This document shows, piece after piece, positions 38,958-49,848 of a stretch of DNA of 60,595 bases (positions are counted from its first letter, which is position 1; each line of letters starts with the position of its first letter). Under the pieces are notes generated by a model, which made no database searches, was not told the origin of the DNA, and saw only the letters and a list, made by a program, of their open reading frames with translations. The stretch is taken from the NCBI GenBank assembly GCA_900696615.1, contig CAADGS010000054.1, forward strand, positions 1 to 60,595. The letters are read 5' to 3'. The position numbers and the translations under genes were made by a program. This DNA is from an uncultured beta proteobacterium (GTDB lineage: Bacteria; Pseudomonadota; Gammaproteobacteria; Burkholderiales; Nitrosomonadaceae).

Positions 38958-39317
38958 TCAATCCGGCGGTATCCATTTGAAGGTTATCGCAACCAGCCCG
39001 GCAAATGAAATATAAACGATCGTAAGTATATTCTCAGGAACATCATAAAATATGATCTGCTGCAACAATCCCTGAATAAAGCTGTTATCAGTTTCAACCT
39101 GACGCAATGCATTTTCCCAGACAGTTAACGGGCAGGCAATTCCAGCTATGGATTCAAGCACCACAAATAAAATAGCGGCAAGATGCAAATAACGAAACCA
39201 AGGATTTCTGACAAACGCCAACTTAAACCACGCGCCTAGCCAAATAATTGGCAAACTCATGGTTACAAAGAGCACGTAAAGGAAATGAATAATCAGTATA
39301 AAATCAGCCATTAACAT
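38958..39317 (-). CDS. DUF2784 membrane protein
   Basis: A 119-aa inner-membrane protein of the DUF2784 family, with three to four helices and the conserved features DFILIIHFLYVLFV, WxRYLHLAAI and IACPLTVWENALR. Function unknown. It is convergent with ttcA, whose stop lies 11 nt away. A second ATG two codons in is an alternative start. Confidence 0.8.
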   Translation of the reverse strand: MLMADFILIIHFLYVLFVTMSLPIIWLGAWFKLAFVRNPWFRYLHLAAILFVVLESIAGIACPLTVWENALRQVETDNSFIQGLLQQIIFYDVPENILTIVYISFAGLVAITFKWIPPD

Positions 39318-39614
39318 ATTCGATTAAGCAAGCGTATGTATAGTTTTCTATTTACACCACTGAAACTTATTTTCCATAATTAAATTGAAACTGCAGAATG
39401 GTAATTTAACGATATAGCTAGAAAATGGTTTGTATTCCTCGCTTCAATTCAGGTATTCTGCAGGCTGGATAGTATGCATGCTTCAAAATTAGACATCCCA
39501 CTTATCACATCATTTGAAAGTTAAAAAATGCCTTCTATGAGTGAATTAAAATATTTCAATGTTTATATTCTAAATAATAATCACAGGAAGTTTTTGGAAG
39601 TAGGAAAGTAAATT

Positions 39615-40091
39615 ATGAAATGGTTTCTGGGAATTTTAATTTTAATCCTGATTGTTGTCTCGGCGCGTTTCAGAAAGTTTGCAATAACTCTAGCTTTGGT
39701 AGGCATATCAATTGGCTTAATGGCTTGGCAATATCAAGAATATGACAAAGGCAGAGTAAAAGATAGAATTCATCCTTCTGAGCTTGCCTTAGAAAATATA
39801 TCATTTAAACAAATAGAGGATAGCTTCGACTATGAAATGACAGGACGTATTTTCAATCATTCCGAAAAATATGTTTTGAATGGTTTGTTATTAAATCTTT
39901 CTGCGAAAGAGTGCAAGGATTTCACTGAAAGCGGATGTGTGATTGTCTCTGAACAAAAAGAAAATGTTTATATAACTGTACCTCCTGGCCAAGCCAGAGA
40001 CTTCAGAAAAAATATCTACCTATATTCAAATCAGAAAACAAATAACCATCTGATATGGAATTATTCGATTCAGTATGCTATCTCAGAATAA
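39615..40091 (+). CDS. Hypothetical membrane protein with beta-rich domain
   Basis: A 158-aa protein I do not recognise. Two hydrophobic segments (residues 3-16 and 23-41) lead into a periplasm-facing domain with EMTGRIFNHSEKYVLNGLLLNLSAKEC and a VPPGQARDFRKNIYL block, which resembles small Ig-like/FxLYD-type domains. Two cysteines in the domain (KECKDFTESGC) could form a disulfide. The ATG follows GGAAGTAGGAAAGT. It stands alone between the DUF2784 gene and mdh. Confidence 0.7.
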   Translation: MKWFLGILILILIVVSARFRKFAITLALVGISIGLMAWQYQEYDKGRVKDRIHPSELALENISFKQIEDSFDYEMTGRIFNHSEKYVLNGLLLNLSAKECKDFTESGCVIVSEQKENVYITVPPGQARDFRKNIYLYSNQKTNNHLIWNYSIQYAISE

Positions 40092-40455
40092 AAAGCCGCG
40101 TTCCAGAATACTATTGAGCGATCCATGGCATTAAAAAAAGCGCGTAATGCTGCGCATTCGATTTAACTCTATACCGAATCAATTGATTTAAATGTTTTAC
40201 TCGATGGCTGAAAATTTCTTTAGTAAGCTCAATGAATGATATCAAATTCTAAATGCTTATGAACCTATCTCAATACAATGGCTTGAGCTATAGCGACAGC
40301 ATTTTTTACTATTCATTTATGGGATCCTCAGATAAGAGCATCTCAACGCGCACCCTTTCGGGAGAGTTTGATTGCAAGTATAATTCAAACGCTTTTTCCC
40401 ATATTGCCGCCAGTTTTGTCAATTTGTTGGGGTGGCTTCTAGAGGATTGGAAAAA
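40092..40455. other. Gap upstream of mdh
   Basis: A 364-nt stretch with no convincing gene. A 68-codon frame (40253-40459) runs into the mdh start but has no ribosome-binding site and no recognisable product. A TATAAT-like hexamer lies at about 40379 and GAGGATTGG gives the mdh ribosome-binding site. Confidence 0.4.
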
Positions 40456-41445
40456 ATGAAATTGCCGATTCGTATTGCTGTTACCGGAGCAACTGGACAG
40501 ATCTGTTATAACTTGTTGTATCGCATTGCAGCAGGTGATATGTTTGGTAATGATCAACCTGTTATATTGCAATTACATGACATTACAGAGGCGCAACCAT
40601 TTTTTGATGGCGTCGTCATGGAATTATATGATTGTGCTTTTCCATTATTAACGGAAATTATTACCACCGACAACCCAGAAGTTGCGTTCAATGATGCTGA
40701 TGTCGCTTTACTAGTAGGTGCCCGACCGCGTGGTGAAAATATGGAGCGTAAGGATCTGCTTGCTGCCAATGGGCCAATTTTCATTGAACAAGGCAGAGCG
40801 CTTAACGCGGTTGCCAAACGTAATGTTAAAGTACTGGTTGTTGGCAACCCTGCCAACACCAATGCATTTATAGCTATGAAAAATGCTCCCGATCTCGATC
40901 CTAACAATTTCTCAGCTATGTTGAGATTGGATCATAATCGAGCACTGTCTCAAGTTGCATTGAAATTAAGGGTATCGGTGGCGCAAGTCAAAAAAATGAT
41001 CATTTGGGGAAATCATTCGAGTACACAATTTCCGGATTTAAGCCATGCTACTGTCGAAGGCACAAATGTAACTGCCTTACTAAAAGATTCCGCATGGATA
41101 GAAAACCATTTTATTCCAGTTGTTCAAAAACGTGGCGCGGCCATTATAGAAGCTCGTCATGGAAAATCGAGTGCCGCCAGTGCCGCCAATGCCATTATCA
41201 ATCATATGCAGGATTGGTTTTTTGGTACGGCAGAAGATAATTGGGTATCAATGGGGGTACTTTCCAATGGAAGTTACGGAATTCCCAGCGGAGTGATTTT
41301 CAGTTTCCCTACCACATGCAAAGATGGTCAATATAAAATTGTGCAGGGACTGGATATCAGTCAACAAGATAAAGAAAGAATGGACCAAAGCTATCAAGAA
41401 TTGATCGCCGAACAAGAAGCGATTAAACACTTATTAGCCGTTTAG
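40456..41445 (+). CDS. mdh: Malate dehydrogenase
   Basis: NAD-dependent malate dehydrogenase of the TCA cycle, 329 aa from the ATG at 40456 (after AGAGGATTGG). An in-frame ATG 24 nt upstream is less likely. The Rossmann motif is [19 protein letters not shown], the substrate Arg region is [19 protein letters not shown], and the catalytic His is in [12 protein letters not shown]. This is the cytosolic-type MDH common in betaproteobacteria. Confidence 0.95.
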   Translation: MKLPIRIAVTGATGQICYNLLYRIAAGDMFGNDQPVILQLHDITEAQPFFDGVVMELYDCAFPLLTEIITTDNPEVAFNDADVALLVGARPRGENMERKDLLAANGPIFIEQGRALNAVAKRNVKVLVVGNPANTNAFIAMKNAPDLDPNNFSAMLRLDHNRALSQVALKLRVSVAQVKKMIIWGNHSSTQFPDLSHATVEGTNVTALLKDSAWIENHFIPVVQKRGAAIIEARHGKSSAASAANAIINHMQDWFFGTAEDNWVSMGVLSNGSYGIPSGVIFSFPTTCKDGQYKIVQGLDISQQDKERMDQSYQELIAEQEAIKHLLAV

Positions 41446-41502
41446 CAATCGATCTGTAAAAAATATACGCTGACGTATGAAATACTTGTTTTGGCTTACT
41501 TT

Positions 41503-42741
41503 TTACTGGGTGTGGGCTAATGTTCTGACAGCCTCGCGAACTGCAATTAACAATGCGGCATCCAGATGCCCATCTGCAATGCGCTGCGTTCTTTGCTGAA
41601 ATCGACTAATTGCTTGGCGAGTTGAAGAACCCATAACACCGTCGGCTTCACCCGCATCAATACCGAGGGCCAATAAATCAAGTTGCAGTTGCCTCACTTG
41701 TTCACGCGTTATCTTTATGTTATCGGCTGGCGGGAGGCGGTTCAAGGCAGCTGCACCAGCAATGCGATCAGCTAAATGCCCTACTGATAGCGCATAAAAT
41801 TCTGACCGATTCCAGCGCATTATGACATAAAAGTTTTTAGTAACCAGGAAAGCAGGTCCTTTATAACCGCCAGGAACAATTACTGCAGCCCGCTGTTCTG
41901 ATGAAGTTAATGCATTGTTAGAAACTGACGTGACGCCCAATTCAGCCCATTCAGCCATGCTTAACATATGATCTCTTCTTGCCAGTGAATAGTCAAAATT
42001 TGGCGGTAGCCGAACTTCATACCCCCAATCCAACCCTGGCACCCAACCCAAATGAAGTAGAAAATTGGCAGCTGATCCAAAAGCATCGGCAATACTGCCC
42101 CATAAATCGCGGCGGCCATCACCATCAATATCTTTAGCGTATTGTAGGAAAGTAGATGGCATAAACTGCATATGTCCCATGGCACCTGCCCACGAACCTA
42201 CCATACGTTCAGGCGAAATATCACCCGCATCGACAATTCGCAACGCATTTAACAATTCTTGTGTAAAAAAATTGCTACGCCGCGGATTGCAGGCAAGTGT
42301 GGCGAGCGAATCTGCGACGGGCCAGTCACCGAAATTGCTGCCATAACTTGTTTCTAAACCCCAAAATGAAATCAGGTATTGCGATGGAATACCGCTTTCT
42401 TGTTGAATTTTATTGAGTATAGAGCGATGCCGAGCTAACAATTCGCGACCACGCTGAACACGCTCTTCATTAATACGGGAATTAAAGTAATTAGCAAAAG
42501 TTTGTGTAAATTCAGGCTGACGTCGATCTAATTCAATTACACGCTGATTGTACTTGGCTTTACTGAGAACTTGTTGAATGGTTTTTTCGGAAATACCTTC
42601 AGCTTTTGCCAACACACCTATTTTAGCGATACATTCATTAAACGGCTCGGTGTATGCGTAGATAACTTGCCCAGAACAAGCTATACCGAATAACACGACA
42701 ATTCCAACAAATTTGTACTTACAATTCAATCCGTACAGCAT
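41503..42741 (-). CDS. Lytic murein transglycosylase B family protein
   Basis: An MltB-type lytic transglycosylase that cleaves peptidoglycan with 1,6-anhydro product formation. I favour the ATG at 42741, which gives a compact signal peptide; the ATG at 42786 adds 15 residues and lies 3 nt after fur. The SLT_2 domain has the catalytic Glu in SFWGLETSYGSNFGDW and FMPSTFLQYAKDIDGDGRRDLWGSIADAFGSAANFL. A peptidoglycan-binding domain (LALGIDAGEADGVMGSSTRQAI) ends the protein. The sequence before the mature part, FGIAC, is not a convincing lipobox. Confidence 0.9.
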   Translation of the reverse strand: MLYGLNCKYKFVGIVVLFGIACSGQVIYAYTEPFNECIAKIGVLAKAEGISEKTIQQVLSKAKYNQRVIELDRRQPEFTQTFANYFNSRINEERVQRGRELLARHRSILNKIQQESGIPSQYLISFWGLETSYGSNFGDWPVADSLATLACNPRRSNFFTQELLNALRIVDAGDISPERMVGSWAGAMGHMQFMPSTFLQYAKDIDGDGRRDLWGSIADAFGSAANFLLHLGWVPGLDWGYEVRLPPNFDYSLARRDHMLSMAEWAELGVTSVSNNALTSSEQRAAVIVPGGYKGPAFLVTKNFYVIMRWNRSEFYALSVGHLADRIAGAAALNRLPPADNIKITREQVRQLQLDLLALGIDAGEADGVMGSSTRQAISRFQQRTQRIADGHLDAALLIAVREAVRTLAHTQ

Positions 42742-42789
42742 GAAAAGTTTAACTTTTTCCGTATAGCTGAACGCATGTACTAGCATTTT

Positions 42790-43230
42790 CTATTTTCGAT
42801 GAGGGCAAGCAGGTTTAATGCAATCTGCATAAAGAGATAATGAGTGCTCCTGCAACTTGAATCCACGATCCATAGCAATGGATATTTGACGTTGTTCTAT
42901 TTCCGCGTCATAAAACTCTTCCACTCTACCGCACTGAAGACAAACCAGATGATCGTGATGACCATCGCGCTTAAGTTCAAATACCGCTTTTCCGCTCTCG
43001 AAGTGGTGCCGCTCCAGTAAGCCGGCTTGCTCAAATTGTGTGAGTACCCGATAAACGGTCGCCAGTCCGATATCTTCACCTTCATTGAGCAATTCTTTAT
43101 AGACATCTTCGGCAGATAAATGACGTATACTACTTTGCTCAAATAAATTTAATATTTTCAGTCGCGGTAAAGTAGTCTTAAGGCCACTATTCTTGAGGTC
43201 TATATTCTTTAGATCGCCGGAATTACTCAT
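42790..43230 (-). CDS. fur: Ferric uptake regulator Fur
   Basis: Fur is the Fe(II)-responsive repressor of iron uptake. The 146-aa protein has a winged helix ([35 protein letters not shown]) and the metal-binding region [16 protein letters not shown]; it ends with a final Cys-Pro-His. The usual regulatory His/Glu ligands are in place. It is divergent from bamE, the standard arrangement in many proteobacteria. The N-terminal 20 residues include a short internal repeat ([10 protein letters not shown]). Confidence 0.95.
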   Translation of the reverse strand: MSNSGDLKNIDLKNSGLKTTLPRLKILNLFEQSSIRHLSAEDVYKELLNEGEDIGLATVYRVLTQFEQAGLLERHHFESGKAVFELKRDGHHDHLVCLQCGRVEEFYDAEIEQRQISIAMDRGFKLQEHSLSLYADCIKPACPHRK

Positions 43231-43307
43231 GGTTGTCTCTGTTCAAATAATGATTTGCTGTATCATATAGTGCTCTGCTTACTTTGGAAATATATAATAT
43301 CAATAAA

Positions 43308-43709
43308 ATGGCTGTAAAAACTGCCTTACTGTTTATTTTACTTGCCTTGGCAGGATGTTCTTATTTTCCTTCGATTCTATATCGGATCGATGTTCAGCAA
43401 GGCAATGTCGTTACCGAGGAAATGCTGGAGAAACTCAAACCAGGAATGACAAGATCACAGGTTCTTTTTGTCTTGGGATCGCCATTAATTATCGATACCT
43501 TTCACGATAATCGTTGGGATTATGTATATATATTACGTGAAAAAGGGAATCTGATCGAACAAAAGCGGTTGACTATTTACTTTGAAAACGACATGCTAGT
43601 GAATATTGAAAATCATCTCAGTTTTTCGAAGAACCCTATCGATCCCAAGCCTGTAGAAACCATCCCCGAAACAGAAAAAACTCAACCCAATGCAGCATTA
43701 GAAAAGTAA
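43308..43709 (+). CDS. bamE: Outer-membrane assembly lipoprotein BamE
   Basis: BamE (SmpA) stabilises the BAM complex that inserts outer-membrane proteins. From the ATG at 43308 it is 133 aa; a TTG 24 nt upstream is an alternative. The lipoprotein signal is LLFILLALAGC (Cys17). The BamE core KLKPGMTRSQVLFVLGSPLIIDTFHDNRWDYVY is highly characteristic. It is divergent from fur and precedes dapB. Confidence 0.94.
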   Translation: MAVKTALLFILLALAGCSYFPSILYRIDVQQGNVVTEEMLEKLKPGMTRSQVLFVLGSPLIIDTFHDNRWDYVYILREKGNLIEQKRLTIYFENDMLVNIENHLSFSKNPIDPKPVETIPETEKTQPNAALEK

Positions 43710-43744
43710 CATTATCATTCCTAATGTTCTCTTGTAAATTCTAA

Positions 43745-44572
<828 letters not shown>

Positions 44573-44609
44573 TAATCAAGTAACGGGCATTCGTCTAGCA
44601 TCTTCCACT

Positions 44610-45413
44610 ATGGCAACTTATGCAATCGGCGATCTTCAAGGGTGCTACATGGCATTTCGGCAATTGCTTGATATCATTCAGTTTAACCCAACGTACGACA
44701 AACTGTGGCTGGTTGGAGATATCGTTAATCGCGGTCCGGATTCGTTATCCTTATTGCGGTATATTAAGCAAGCCGAAGATTCGGTGATGATGGTATTGGG
44801 CAATCATGATCTGCATTTATTAGCAGTTGCGGCAGGGATATCAAAAGGTCGTCACAGCGATACACTTCAATCCATTCTGAGCGCGCCTGATCGAAATGAG
44901 CTATTGAATTGGTTGCGGTGCCAAAAATTATTCCATGCCGAAGATGATTATGCCATGGTACATGCTGGCTTATTGCCATCCTGGTCGATCATACAGGCAC
45001 AGCAATTGGCTTACGAAGTTGAGAGCGCATTGTGCCACGACAATGCTGTTGAATTTCTTACCCATATGTATGGCAATCAACCTGATTATTGGCAGGATGG
45101 ATGGACTGGTTATGCTCGTTTACGAGTCATTATCAACGCCATGACACGGATGCGTGTATGCACGCTTGAAGGTCAGATGAATTTCGAATTTAAAGCTGAT
45201 CTAAAATCCATTCCATCCGGTTTTCTGCCGTGGTTCAATCATCCTCAACGATCAAGCAAAACTCATACTATTATTTGCGGACATTGGTCGGCATTAGGAT
45301 TGCAGCTCACCGACAATTTGATTGCGTTAGATACTGGATGTGTATGGGGAAGAAAGTTAACTGCTATACGATTGGAAGATCGAAAGGTTTTCCAGTTTGC
45401 TTGTGAGAAATAG
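44610..45413 (+). CDS. apaH: Symmetrical bis(5'-nucleosyl)-tetraphosphatase ApaH
   Basis: ApaH hydrolyses Ap4A to two ADP. From the ATG at 44610 the protein is 267 aa, beginning MATYAIGDLQGCY, the usual start; an earlier in-frame ATG at 44532 lies inside dapB. Metallophosphatase motifs are GDLQGC, GDIVNRGPDSL, GNHDLHLL and HAGLLPSW, with GHWSALGL and DTGCVWG at the end. Its last 50 nt overlap, tail to tail, the acyltransferase gene on the other strand. Confidence 0.95.
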   Translation: MATYAIGDLQGCYMAFRQLLDIIQFNPTYDKLWLVGDIVNRGPDSLSLLRYIKQAEDSVMMVLGNHDLHLLAVAAGISKGRHSDTLQSILSAPDRNELLNWLRCQKLFHAEDDYAMVHAGLLPSWSIIQAQQLAYEVESALCHDNAVEFLTHMYGNQPDYWQDGWTGYARLRVIINAMTRMRVCTLEGQMNFEFKADLKSIPSGFLPWFNHPQRSSKTHTIICGHWSALGLQLTDNLIALDTGCVWGRKLTAIRLEDRKVFQFACEK

Positions 45414-46158
45414 GCAGCGACAACGTGTTTGCAATTTCTTTTTCCGCTAATCGCGCAAGTTCTCTACGGTTTTTCATGCCACATTGAATCGGTTCAATAA
45501 AAGTTACATCTGCAGTAATACTAGTTTGACGCAGTATTGCTTGCAGCGATACAATTAAGGAGGAATCAACATACGCCGCCTCTTCGCAAATGCTGCCGGC
45601 GGCTGTTCGGTAGCAAATTGCAACTGGATACAATAATGCGCCTGCTGTAATTGCCGATTGCAACAAGGATGCATGAAAGTGATTCAATTGCTTGCCATTA
45701 GTCGTGGTTCCTTCTGGAAATACGGCAACTCGCTCACTTACCTCCAAAACATCACTGATTTGTTGATTGATACGCATGGTATCGCTACGCTTTGACCGTT
45801 CAATAAATAAGGTGCCTACATTTCTGCAAAGTAAACCTAGTACAGGCCAACGGCTGATTTCTGTTTTAGCAACAAAGCGAGTTGGACAGGTCGCCATTAA
45901 TACACAAACATCCAACCAAGACACATGATTGGCAGCAAGTAATGCACGCGGAATTTCTATACCTGGCAACTTACCGTGACAATGTAATTTAATATTAAGA
46001 ATAGTTAGCAAACCAATCGCCCAATTCTGCATCATATGCCTTTGAGTATGTAATGAGACGTGTGGATAAAAGATGGATTGCAGTAATCCTAAAACAACAT
46101 GTGAAAGTAAGCGAATGAAGCGTAGAAAGCGTAATAATGGTGGAGCTAATTTTTGCAT
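45364..46158 (-). CDS. Lysophospholipid/lyso-ornithine-type acyltransferase (PlsC family)
   Basis: A 264-aa PlsC-superfamily acyltransferase. Block I is NHVSWLD (HX4D), block II is GTLFIERSKRSD, block III is VFPEGTTTNG and block IV is LYPVAICYR. An N-terminal membrane helix is present (VVLGLLQSIFYPHV). It differs from the PlsC at 1026-1757 (HX4E), so the two are not recent duplicates. The substrate cannot be told from the sequence; OlsA-like transfer to lyso-ornithine lipid is possible. It converges on apaH with a 50-nt 3' overlap. Confidence 0.85.
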   Translation of the reverse strand: MQKLAPPLLRFLRFIRLLSHVVLGLLQSIFYPHVSLHTQRHMMQNWAIGLLTILNIKLHCHGKLPGIEIPRALLAANHVSWLDVCVLMATCPTRFVAKTEISRWPVLGLLCRNVGTLFIERSKRSDTMRINQQISDVLEVSERVAVFPEGTTTNGKQLNHFHASLLQSAITAGALLYPVAICYRTAAGSICEEAAYVDSSLIVSLQAILRQTSITADVTFIEPIQCGMKNRRELARLAEKEIANTLSLPISHKQTGKPFDLPIV

Positions 46159-46468
46159 GGGAAATTAAGCAAGCCGAAACAAGAAAATCAATGAGGCATA
46201 TAAAACACACTACTATCAGTCGGTTGCAATATATCTATTAATGAAAATTCTTAGGAGATATTTATAACTTATTATAAATAAATAATTTACTGCCACTTAA
46301 TTTTATTAAAATCGATTCAAATTTATAGTAAGATTATAAGGCTGAAATTATATAGCAGTTTTGTAGGATTCTTATTTCAGATGCTGGAATGATTTTAGTT
46401 AAATTTCTGCATGCTCAAAATTTCAAAATTGACCCAACACAAATAATTTGTTATCGGAGTAAGAAAGT
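46159..46468. other. A+T-rich gap upstream of the PBP-like gene
   Basis: A 310-nt divergent region between the acyltransferase and the D,D-peptidase gene. It is very A+T rich (e.g. around 46260-46340) and must carry promoters for both. I see no gene and no firm promoter match. Confidence 0.4.
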
Positions 46469-47293
46469 ATGAAACAAATAATTCTGATACTTTGCATCGT
46501 ATTTTTTTATTCTGACAGCCTCTATGCTAAAAACAGCCCGGAAATTAAATCGCTAGCCGCAATAGTCTTCAATGCACATAATGACCATATCATCTATGAT
46601 AAGAATGCCGATAAGGTGATGCCCATCGCTTCCATAACCAAGTTGATGACAGCAATGGTTGTTCTTGATGCGCGCCTACCCGCCAATGAACGAATAATCA
46701 TTACCAATGCCGATGTCGACAAGTTAAAATATACCTCTTCTCGATTGTCTGTTGGTAGCAGCTATCCACGTCATGAGTTACTGAGATTAGCCTTAATGTC
46801 TTCTGAAAATCGTGCTGCTGCTGCGCTTGGCCGCAGTTATCCGGGCGGCACAAAAGCGTTTGTTAACGCCATGAATCTTAAAGCCAAGAAACTTGGCATG
46901 TTGAATAGCCATTTTGTTGACGCTACCGGCTTGAATAGTGGCAATGTGGCTACCGCATTGGATTTAGCGAAATTGGTAAAAGCATCCAATCATTATACGA
47001 CTATTCGTAAATTCTCAACCACCTCAAAGCATTCAGTATCACCTGATAATAAACGCATACAACTACAATATGTTAACTCCAACAGTTTAGTACACAATCA
47101 AAATTGGGCTATTAATGTTTCCAAAACGGGTTATCTCAATGAAGCCGGACGTTGTTTAGTGATGCAAGCTAATATTTCAGGACAACCAGTTGTCATTGTT
47201 CTACTGAACTCCTGGGGTAAAAATACCCGCATCGGCGATGCCAACCGTGTAAAAAAATGGTTGGAAAACAACCAAGGACGCATGCAAGTTTAA
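46469..47293 (+). CDS. pbpG: D-alanyl-D-alanine endopeptidase (PBP7/8-like)
   Basis: A periplasmic serine D,D-peptidase that acts on peptidoglycan crosslinks. The 274-aa protein has a signal peptide (IILILCIVFFYSDSLYA), the catalytic SxxK in PIASITKLMTAMV, the SxN motif in SSENRAA and the KTG motif in VSKTGYLNEAGRCLVM. Short length and lack of a C-terminal amphipathic anchor favour the PbpG class over DacA. The ATG follows ATCGGAGTAAG. Confidence 0.88.
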   Translation: MKQIILILCIVFFYSDSLYAKNSPEIKSLAAIVFNAHNDHIIYDKNADKVMPIASITKLMTAMVVLDARLPANERIIITNADVDKLKYTSSRLSVGSSYPRHELLRLALMSSENRAAAALGRSYPGGTKAFVNAMNLKAKKLGMLNSHFVDATGLNSGNVATALDLAKLVKASNHYTTIRKFSTTSKHSVSPDNKRIQLQYVNSNSLVHNQNWAINVSKTGYLNEAGRCLVMQANISGQPVVIVLLNSWGKNTRIGDANRVKKWLENNQGRMQV

Positions 47294-47302
47294 AAAAGCA
47301 AG

Positions 47303-48820
47303 TCAAGTAAATTTAACGCCATAAATTTCGCCATATTTTTTCTTCAAATAATCAATGAAATAACTTGGCGCCAACATTTCGCCGGTAACGCGCCGGACGA
47401 GCTCCTCGGTCGTGTAGAGCTTACCCTGACGGTGAATCTTCTCATTTAACCAAGTCTTAATTGGCAAAAAATTCCCTTCTGCAATATTTTTCTCGGTATC
47501 TGGTTGCTCACTCAGCAAAGTCTTATAAAATTGGCAAGCGTACATTGCTCCCAAAGTATAGGATGGGAAGTACCCAAAAGCTCCTCCACTCCAGTGAGAA
47601 TCTTGTAATACCCCAAGCCTATCGCTGGGTGGTTGAATACCTAAGTATTTCCTTATCAATTCATTCCATATATGAGGTAAATCATTAACTTGCAGAGAAT
47701 TCTCAAACAACCCTTTCTCAATTTCGTAGCGCAAAATAATATGTAACGGATAAGTGATCTCATCCGCCTCCACTCGAATAAAATCTGGTTTGCAAACGTT
47801 GATTGCACGATAAAATAAATCTGCGTTAACAGATTTAAAGCTATCGGGAAAAAATGCACGAATTATTTCAAAGTAGTACAAACAAAATGGTTTGCCTTGT
47901 GCAATCATGCGCTCCCAAAACAGTGACTGCGATTCGTGAAGCCCCATTGTTAACGATTCCGAAACCGGCAAATCACCCATTTCATGAGGACGTCCCTGTT
48001 CATAGAGCGCATGACCGGTTTCATGAATTACCGAGTAAAGCGATTCTACAAAATTACTCGTTTTATAACGCGTGGTAATGCGTACATCAGTAGGATGACT
48101 GCCACCACAAAACGGATGCACCGAAACATCTATGCGTCCTTGTTCAAAATTAAAACCCATATCCCGGCTTATTTTTTGCGCCAGCGCTTCTTGTTTGTTC
48201 AGTGCAAAATGACCTTGCAAAAACGAGGTATCCGGCTGGTGAGTATGATGTTGAATGATATGAATCAATGGAATCAATTCATCTTTTAAACGCTCAAAAA
48301 TTGGCGTAATCGTTGCCATTGTCGTACCACGTTCAAACAGATCAATATTCGCATCGTAGGGTAGCAAATCCGGTGATACACACTGCGCCCATTCGATCTT
48401 TAGCTTCAAAAAACGTTTAATCACTGGTGCAAAATCGGCAAATTTATTTTCTTGGCGTGCTGCCACCCAAATCCCATGACCTCGCGAACTTAGTTCCGCT
48501 AACTCTTGCACCAATCTTTTGGGAACTCTGGTTTCCAGTTCATAACTACGTTGGGCTTCGCGAATGTTACAGCGTTCAATCTCACCCAGCTCTGAAATTC
48601 CATCTTTGAGTGCACTTAAGCAATCTCCTAATGCTGGATCGGTTGCACGCTCGTGAATCACACCCGCCAAAGTAGCAATTTGCTTAGCCCGCGCTTCACT
48701 TGCTCCGATCGGCATCATCACTTCCTGATCCCAGCCAAGCGTATTCATAATGCCATTTAAACGAGCAATTTCTTCCAGTCTCTGAGCTAAGCATTGATAA
48801 TGTTTTTTTATAGTCATCAC
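47303..48820 (-). CDS. Thermostable-type carboxypeptidase, M32 family
   Basis: A cytoplasmic zinc metallocarboxypeptidase, 505 aa, the normal length. The zinc motif is SVIHETGHALYEQG (HExxH) with the downstream glutamate in MGLHESQSLFWERM. Other conserved M32 blocks are FCGGSHPTDVRITTRY, YPLHIILRYEIEKGLF and HWSGGAFGYFPSYTLGAMYACQ. The start could be either of two adjacent ATG codons. It converges on pbpG with a 9-nt gap. Confidence 0.93.
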   Translation of the reverse strand: MMTIKKHYQCLAQRLEEIARLNGIMNTLGWDQEVMMPIGASEARAKQIATLAGVIHERATDPALGDCLSALKDGISELGEIERCNIREAQRSYELETRVPKRLVQELAELSSRGHGIWVAARQENKFADFAPVIKRFLKLKIEWAQCVSPDLLPYDANIDLFERGTTMATITPIFERLKDELIPLIHIIQHHTHQPDTSFLQGHFALNKQEALAQKISRDMGFNFEQGRIDVSVHPFCGGSHPTDVRITTRYKTSNFVESLYSVIHETGHALYEQGRPHEMGDLPVSESLTMGLHESQSLFWERMIAQGKPFCLYYFEIIRAFFPDSFKSVNADLFYRAINVCKPDFIRVEADEITYPLHIILRYEIEKGLFENSLQVNDLPHIWNELIRKYLGIQPPSDRLGVLQDSHWSGGAFGYFPSYTLGAMYACQFYKTLLSEQPDTEKNIAEGNFLPIKTWLNEKIHRQGKLYTTEELVRRVTGEMLAPSYFIDYLKKKYGEIYGVKFT

Positions 48821-48938
48821 AATATTCTATTTGTTAAAGAATTATTGGCGCATACTATTTGCACCTGCTGCCAAGGGAAAATGTTAAAATTATCATTGTA
48901 ATATCACAGTAATTTATGACATTTAATATTAATATGCC

Positions 48939-49355
48939 ATGCTCTGGATAAAATCATTACATATCATTTTCATGGTCACCTGGTTCGCCGGATTATTCTA
49001 TCTGCCACGCTTATTTGTCTATCATGCCATGTGCGAAGACATTCAAGGTAAAGAGCGTTTTAAAATCATGGAACGCAAACTTTATTATGGCATTATGACA
49101 CCAGGTGCGGTACTAACCATTTTTTTTGGAACATGGCTTTGGCTGGGTTATGGATATTCTGGTAACTGGCTATATGCTAAGCTGGTATTGGTTGTAGTGT
49201 TGATCTCTTATCATTATTACTGTGGAAAATTTGTTGCTGCGTTTAAAACTGACAGCAATCGTTATGGACATATATTTTATCGCTGGTTTAATGAGTTACC
49301 AGTACTGATTTTATTTGCTGTCGTGTTCTTGGTCGTCATTAAGCCTGATTTATGA
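48939..49355 (+). CDS. hemJ: Protoporphyrinogen IX oxidase HemJ
   Basis: HemJ is the membrane-bound oxidase that makes protoporphyrin IX in many proteobacteria lacking HemG/HemY. The 138-aa protein has four helices and the family signature WIKSLHIIFMVTWFAGLFYLPRLFVYHAM, with conserved His and Tyr residues; a later conserved block is WFNELPVLILFAVVFLVVIKP. It stands alone, divergent from the M32 gene. Confidence 0.93.
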   Translation: MLWIKSLHIIFMVTWFAGLFYLPRLFVYHAMCEDIQGKERFKIMERKLYYGIMTPGAVLTIFFGTWLWLGYGYSGNWLYAKLVLVVVLISYHYYCGKFVAAFKTDSNRYGHIFYRWFNELPVLILFAVVFLVVIKPDL

Positions 49356-49848
49356 AGCCATAAAAATCAGTCAGTTTGAAAGAACTAAGAGAGCTTGAAA
49401 TATGTAGTCAAAAAGAAAATAAAAAACTTTGCAACATTTCAATTTATGTCTCTCGCTGCACTCCGAATCATATCTTATGGCGGGGATTCCTTCGATCGAT
49501 TTTGTTTTGTTGTACATGATCCCAAATATTGATTGAGAATAATATCGCTTAAGTTGAGTTATATAATCCCAACTGCGTTCGAAGTTCATGTGATTTTTAT
49601 CAAAAAATACAGCATGATAGTAAGTTATTATTTTTTTATTGATATACTATTTAGTTATAACCATCCAGTTTCCAAATGAATTGCCGTAAATGCGATTACT
49701 TGTTTAGATGATTTTGCCAAACAAATTAGCTTTTTTATTTAAATTACAGAATTTCTTTTGCAGTTTTAAGGACAAATGACTGACATAATAAATCAAACTT
49801 TCCTGTTAAAATCACATCGATAACTCAATAATTATTAGAAAATACCCC
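49356..49848. other. A+T-rich gap before the glycan cluster
   Basis: A 493-nt stretch with no credible gene. A 72-codon leftward frame at 49371-49589 has no ribosome-binding site and no recognisable product. The promoter of the glycan gene run is expected here. I see no IS end or hairpin terminator. Confidence 0.4.

Noticed and set aside
40253..40459. 68-codon frame upstream of mdh
   Set aside because: No ribosome-binding site, no known similarity, and it runs into the mdh start region.
41465..41478. Small palindrome ATACG-CTGA-CGTAT after mdh as a terminator
   Set aside because: The stem is only 5 bp and no T-run follows on either strand.
49371..49589. 72-codon leftward frame after hemJ
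   Set aside because: No ribosome-binding site and composition like the A+T-rich gap around it.
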